Source of the DNA: Halichoerus grypus | Taxonomy: Eukaryota; Chordata; Mammalia; Carnivora; Phocidae | Reading direction: 5' to 3' | NCBI RefSeq assembly: GCF_964656455.1 | Contig: NC_135717.1 | Coordinates: 6,386,001 to 6,450,000, forward strand | DNA: 64,000 bases | Part shown: piece after piece, positions 59,390 to 64,000 of the stretch | How positions within the stretch are numbered: the stretch's first letter is position 1 | How the letters are laid out: each line of letters begins with the position of its first letter | Program-made: the position numbers and the translations under genes | The notes under the pieces: generated by a model | Seen by the model: only the letters and a program-made list of their open reading frames with translations | Told to the model about the DNA's origin: nothing | Database searches by the model: none

Positions 59390-60600
59390 AGAAATTTTTT
59401 TTAATAGAAAATTTCAAACATATATAATGAATCCCCATGTGTTATTTGGCTTTACCCATCATAAAGTCATAGCCAATCTTGTTTTTTTTCTACCCCCTCT
59501 TCCCTGTCTTCCATCCCTACTGAAGTATTTTGAAACGACTCCCAAATGTTGTCTATAAATATTTAAGTGTGTACCTCTGAAAGGTAAGAACTCTTCGAAA
59601 AAGAAAACCCACAATACTATTATCATACCAATAAAAGTGAATAATTCCTTAATTTGTAATTAATGTTTTCTTAAAAACCACGTACTTTTAATTTTATTTA
59701 TTTATTTATTTAAAGATTTTATTTATTTGACACAGAGAGACACAGCGAGAGGGAACACAAGCAGGGCGAGTGGAGAGGGAGAAGCAGGCTTCCTGCTGAG
59801 CAGAGAGCCTTATGCGGGGCTCGATCCCAGGACCCTGGGATCATGACCTGAGCCGAAGGCAGACGCTTAACAACTGAGCCACCCAGGTGCCCCAACCACG
59901 TACTTTTTTAAAAGCTTATTTGAGTTATGGTCCAAATAAGATCCATAAGTTGCAATTCGTTGCTTTGTCTTCTAAGTCTTATAATTTATAGTTCCTATTT
60001 TTTCTCTTGAAATTCATTCATTGAAACAACTGCATTATTTATCCTGTAGAATTTCTTGTCTTTGAATTTTGCTGTTTGCATACCTATGATATTATTTAAT
60101 ATAGTTCTCTGCCCTCTGTATTAACTAAAAACTTACAAGTCTAGAGGTGTAACAAGATTCACTTCTCATATTTTGGCAAGAACACATTAGAGATGGTGGC
60201 ATGTCTGGTTGTTTATATATGATGTTAGGAGCCTAGATCTATTTATTTCATTAATTCTATAAATGATTCTTCGTTTATTAACTGGGATTCTTGTATCAGA
60301 AATTTCCCCTCATTAACTAATAGATTACTTTTAGTTACAGTTCATACAGAAAAGAAAATGCTTGGTTCTTCCTTTTGCCTGTTTTCACAATAATGATCTG
60401 GTTGTTTTGCTTCCTGTAACTGATCAATTATTTTTTCAAAGTGCATTCATGGATTTAAACCAGTCTGCTGCAGTTCTTCTTATTGATGCTCAGATCATTT
60501 CACCTTTGGTCAGTACCTTTTCAGCTTGGCTCCTGATTCCTTTTGACATAACCCTAAATCATCTTTGGTAGCTTCTTTGCTTTCTGGTATGACAAGATGT
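59390..60600 (-). mobile_element. Ancient L1M 3' UTR, antisense, split by a SINE
   Basis: 'tgaagtattttgaaacgact', 'gtgtacctctgaaaggtaag' and 'gagttatggtccaaataaga' are the same family as at 26.3 kb; the SINE at 59.7 kb sits inside. Confidence 0.55.
59712..59893 (-). mobile_element. Carnivore SINE
   Basis: Duplication aaccacgtactttt. Confidence 0.95.
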
Positions 60601-61240
60601 TGCAAGCTCATCTCATACATTTCCTGCTCCTTTGACAGTGAAGGGAAGTGCTATTAATTATGCCAGGATAGTATTGTAAAGTGGGACTCCAGGACAAACG
60701 GGGATATTTGGTCACTTTGTTTATAGCCTTCATCATGTGTGATTTGGTGTCTGCAGTTTCTTCACCCAACTATAATGTGCACTTTCAGGGCTGGCTGCAT
60801 GTGATAATGAAGAGTGCCAAGGGGGTATGACCTTTGTAAGAGAAACCCCTCCTTATCCTTTGGGTGGCGATAAAACCAGATAACTTTCGGCCCAAGGTCT
60901 GTCCTGGGGAGTTATTACTTTAACATTTGCTTTTCAAAAGGTATGGCATGAATCTTACCTGCAGCCTGATTAACTGTACTTCAATACTCACGAGGTTTTT
61001 CCAGCCTTTATTTCGAAGGGTTCCTGCTGCCGGACTGAGGCACTGATGGAAGGAATGGGAAATAAGTGTTGGGGAAAAACCCCAGCAGGTAAAACAGTGT
61101 GGGACTTGTGCATGAATAGACCAATGGGATAACAGAAAACGTTGAGAATAGCCCCGGCTCTGTACAGAAATCTAGTGTGTATTAAAGATGGAATCTCAAA
61201 TCTCTGGGCAGAGATTTATTTATTTATTATTTACTTATTT
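60600..61240. other. No feature recognised
   Basis: Neither coding exon nor clear repeat seen. Confidence 0.4.
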
Positions 61241-61249
61241 TATTTTTTA

Positions 61250-61284
61250 AAAAGATTATTTATTTATTTATTTATTTATTTATG
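61250..61284 (+). repeat. (TTTA)n tract
   Basis: Seven or so tttatt units at the T-tail end of the antisense L1. Confidence 0.85.
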
Positions 61285-62050
61285 TTCGTCACCGTACAGT
61301 ACATCATTAGTTTTTGATGTGTTCCATGATTCATTGTGTATAACACCCAGTGCTCCATGCAATATGTGCCCTCCTTAATACCCATCGCTGGGCTCACCCA
61401 TCCCCCCACACCCTTCCCCTCAGTTTGTTTCCCGGAGTCCATAGTCTCTCATGGTTCATCTCTCCCTCTGATTTCTCCCCCTTCATTTTCCCCTTCTTCT
61501 CCTAATGTCCTCCATGCTATTCCTTAGGTTCCACAAATAAGTGAAACCATATGATAAGTGACTTTCTTTCTCTTGACCTATTTCACTTAGCATAATCTCC
61601 TCCAGTCCCATCCATGTTGATGTAAAAGTTGGGTATTCATCCTTTCTGATGGCTGAGTAATATTCCATTGTATATATGGACCACATCTTTATCCATTCGT
61701 CTGTTGAAGGGCATCTTGGCTCTTTCCACAGTTTGGCTATCGTGGACATTGCTGCTATGAACATTGGGGTGCATGTGGCCCTTCTTTTCACTACATCTGT
61801 ATCTTTGGGGTAAATACCCAATAGTGCAATTGTTGGGTCATAGGGTAGCTCTATTTTTAACTTTTTGAGGAACCTCCACACTGTTTTCCGAAGTGTCTCT
61901 ACCAACTTGCGTTCCCACCAACAGTGTAAGAGGGTTCCCCTTTCTCCACAACCTCTCCAACAATTGTTGTTTCTTGCCTTGTCAATTTTTGCTGTTCTAA
62001 CTGGTGTAAGGTGATATCTCAGTGTGGTTTTGATTTGAATTTCCCTGATG
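61285..62050 (-). mobile_element. Carnivore L1, 5'-truncated 3' end
   Basis: Antisense. The minus strand encodes the C-terminal end of L1 ORF2, including the motif [17 protein letters not shown], in one 140-codon open frame (61483-61905), followed by the 3' UTR and A-tail at 61285. It is less decayed than other L1 pieces here, so probably carnivore-specific in age. Confidence 0.88.
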
Positions 62051-62055
62051 GCTAA

Positions 62056-62213
62056 TGATTTTATTTATTTGAGAGAGAGAGAAGGAGCAGGGGGAGGGGC
62101 AGAGGGAGAGGGAGAAGTCTCCCTGCTGAGCAGGGAGCCCCAAAGCTGGTGCTCCATCCCAGGACCCCGAGATTATGACCCAAGCTGATGACAGATGCTG
62201 AATGGACTGAGCC
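62056..62213 (-). mobile_element. Carnivore SINE, shortened
   Basis: 'gattttatttatttgagaga' to 'ggactgagcc', with altered head. It sits at the broken 5' end of the L1. Confidence 0.85.
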
Positions 62214-62224
62214 TCCCTTTTTTA

Positions 62225-63070
62225 AGAAGTCTCATTGGGATAATTGGACAGTGATTTGGAGAAAGATAAAAATGACCTATTTCTCACATCACATTCAAGA
62301 ATAAACTCCAAATGAATCAGGAATCCAAATGTGAAAAATGAAAGAATCCAAGTACCAGAAAACACCGTGGATGTGAATTCCTCTAAAACGCGGGTTCAGG
62401 GAAAGATTTTAAGTCTAGGACTGAGGATCCAGAGGCATAAAAAAAAGATTGATGCATTCCTACATAAAAATTTTAAGAACTTCTGAATGGCAAAAACAAT
62501 AAACAAAGACAAATGACAGGTTGGGAGAAAGAAATTGCAACATAACACAAAATTCTAATATTTCTAATACGTGGAGAACTTTTTAAAAAAAAAAAAAAAC
62601 CGAATGAAACAATCCCATTGAAAAACTGACAAACTTGACTTCATAAAAAAGATATGAAAATGGCTAGTAAGCATATTCAAAGATGTTGACCTTCACTTAA
62701 ATTCCAATAAAACTATACTGAGAGATTTTTTTCCCATCCGATTGGCCAAAATTCCAAAGCTTGACAGTATGTGCTGTCAATGAGTTTGTGGGGAAACTGG
62801 AATTCCTATGTGTTGCTGATGGCATGCAAAACAGTGCAACCTCATGCGGAGGAGAATTTAGCAGTATCTTACAAAATTATGGGTGGGTTTAAAGAGGCAT
62901 CTCTAATAATATGAAAATACATATGCAGAACATTATTCATTACAGCCTTCTTACTAACCGCAAAAATGTTGGAAGCTGCATAAATATCCAGAATAGGCGA
63001 TTGAAAAAACTATGCCACGTCCACACAATGTAGTGTTGTGCAGCTTTAAAAAACATTATTGGTTCAGTTT
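62225..63070 (+). mobile_element. Old L1/HAL1 3' region
   Basis: 'aataaactccaaatgaatca', 'gaacttctgaatggcaaaaa' and 'attcattacagccttcttac' follow L1 ORF2 order. Frames are broken. Confidence 0.7.
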
Positions 63071-63137
63071 TCACAATTGGAATATGGATCTAGATTAGAT
63101 AAAATTATTGTATTGATGTTAAAAGTACTAGCATTGA

Positions 63138-63339
63138 GGGCGCCTGGGTGGCTCAGTTGGTTAAGCGACTGCCTTCGGCTCAGGTCATGATCCTGGAGTC
63201 CCTGGATCGAGTCCCGCATCGGGCTTCCTGCTCGGCAGAGAGCCTGCTTCTCCCTCTGACCCTCCCCCCTCTCATGTGCTCTCTCTCTCTCTCTCATTCT
63301 CTCGGTCTCAAATAAATAAATAAAATCTTAAAAAAAAAA
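63138..63339 (+). mobile_element. Carnivore SINE, (GA)-rich subtype, young-looking
   Basis: Exact duplication aaaagtactagcattga (63121-63137 and 63340-63356). Confidence 0.96.
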
Positions 63340-63436
63340 AAAAGTACTAGCATTGATAACTATGTTGCGATGCAAGAGAATATCTCTGTTCTTAGGAAAT
63401 ACACACGAGTATTTAAGGATAAAGGACTGTCATGTG

Positions 63437-63480
63437 TGTACATACACAAATATATACATACACACATATATATATACACA
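63437..63480 (+). repeat. (CATA)/(TA) microsatellite
   Basis: Mixed acatac and tatata units. Confidence 0.85.
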
Positions 63481-64000
63481 GAGGGGAGGTGGAAGCAGGG
63501 CAGAGGAGGAGGGAAGAAAAGAAGGTAAAAATGTTAATGATAAATGAACCTGGGTAAAGGATATATGGGTATTTTGCACTATTGTTTTTGCAACTTTTCC
63601 TGTAAGCTTTAAATTATTTTATTATAAGAATTTAAAATTAAAAAAAAAAACCCGACGGGATTTACTAGTTATGAAGGTGGGAAGAAAAGGGTAGCAAGTC
63701 CTTGTCCAGTGATAATGGCCCTGAGGTGGGAGCAGGAGGGTGACACAGCGTATAGCTAATGAGATGCGCTGAATTGATCATACCTCATCTTGCACAAGAG
63801 CTGCAGATTCATTCCCATGCTTTTTCCACTATGCGTGTGGTTGACCAAGGCTCCTTCCTGCAGTGACTGAAGGAAGACCTTTCGTGTGGCAGCTTCCTTT
63901 ATGGAAAGTCCTGTTTTCAGTGTCTTCATCCCTGGGCTTGGTTTTGTGTAGGCGTATACCTTCTGCTCCAAATGAGGGATCATTTTCCCCAAATCTGCTG
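63480..64000. other. No feature recognised
   Basis: A 78-codon minus-strand frame at 63756-63992 resembles no protein I know. No CYP3A exon is seen. Confidence 0.4.

Noticed and set aside
61483..61905. 140-codon minus-strand frame as a host gene
   Set aside because: It is the end of L1 ORF2 ([13 protein letters not shown] motif).
63756..63992. 78-codon minus-strand frame at the window end as a CYP3A exon
   Set aside because: No P450 motif such as the FGxGxRxCxG heme loop; resemblance to any family not seen.
1..64000. CRISPR array, integron, phage or operon-like system
   Set aside because: Introns, carnivore SINEs and CpG islands show this is mammalian nuclear DNA; regular repeats are microsatellites and dispersed SINEs.

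Overview
The window is nuclear DNA from a mammal, almost certainly a caniform carnivore outside the dog family (bear, seal or mustelid-like). About 34 copies of the tRNA-derived carnivore SINE (tail AAATAAATAAAATCTT, head GGGGCGCCTGGGTGGCTCAG) are scattered through it. Their consensus differs from the dog SINEC_Cf form, and no dog-type copy is seen. Genes have short exons, GT/AG introns and CpG-island promoters. The gene order matches the human 7q22.1 block ZNF655 - TMEM225B - ZSCAN25, all on the + strand. Gene identities rest on my memory of the human proteins, not on a database search.

Layout. (1) 1-7.7 kb: the 3' part of ZNF655, with a KRAB-B exon (3434-3538) and the C2H2 zinc-finger terminal exon (4052-5442). 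Degenerate zinc-finger remnants follow in its 3' region to about 5.9 kb. (2) 10.6-22.3 kb: a second zinc-finger gene that I cannot name. It has a CpG island at 10.65-11.0 kb, a short ATG-bearing exon (11084-11245) and a nine-finger terminal exon (20718-21700). The splice phases of the two exons match, and both this gene and ZNF655 begin the terminal exon with the residues DGET, so it looks like a tandem paralogue of ZNF655. (3) 22.3-30 kb: intergenic, with old repeats, two inverted telomere-like tracts (27.35 and 27.97 kb) and a GC-rich block at 28.1-29.36 kb. (4) 30.2-41.2 kb: TMEM225B, a predicted four-pass membrane protein of 221 residues in four coding exons, with a probable extra 5' exon. 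Its last intron (6.1 kb) is filled with antisense L1 and SINEs. (5) 41.2-45.3 kb: intergenic and SINE-rich. (6) 45.3-58.1 kb: ZSCAN25, with a CpG-island promoter, a SCAN exon, a KRAB-like exon and a seven-finger terminal exon, predicted at 546 residues. (7) 58.1-64 kb: no gene seen. It holds L1 and SINE copies, including a young-looking antisense L1 3' end at 61.3-62.05 kb. The CYP3A genes expected next in this order are not reached.

Three of the four genes encode C2H2 zinc-finger proteins, presumably nuclear DNA-binding regulators (KRAB and SCAN classes). TMEM225B is an unrelated membrane protein lodged among them. The neighbours share ancestry and position rather than a pathway. The least expected item is the extra zinc-finger gene between ZNF655 and TMEM225B.
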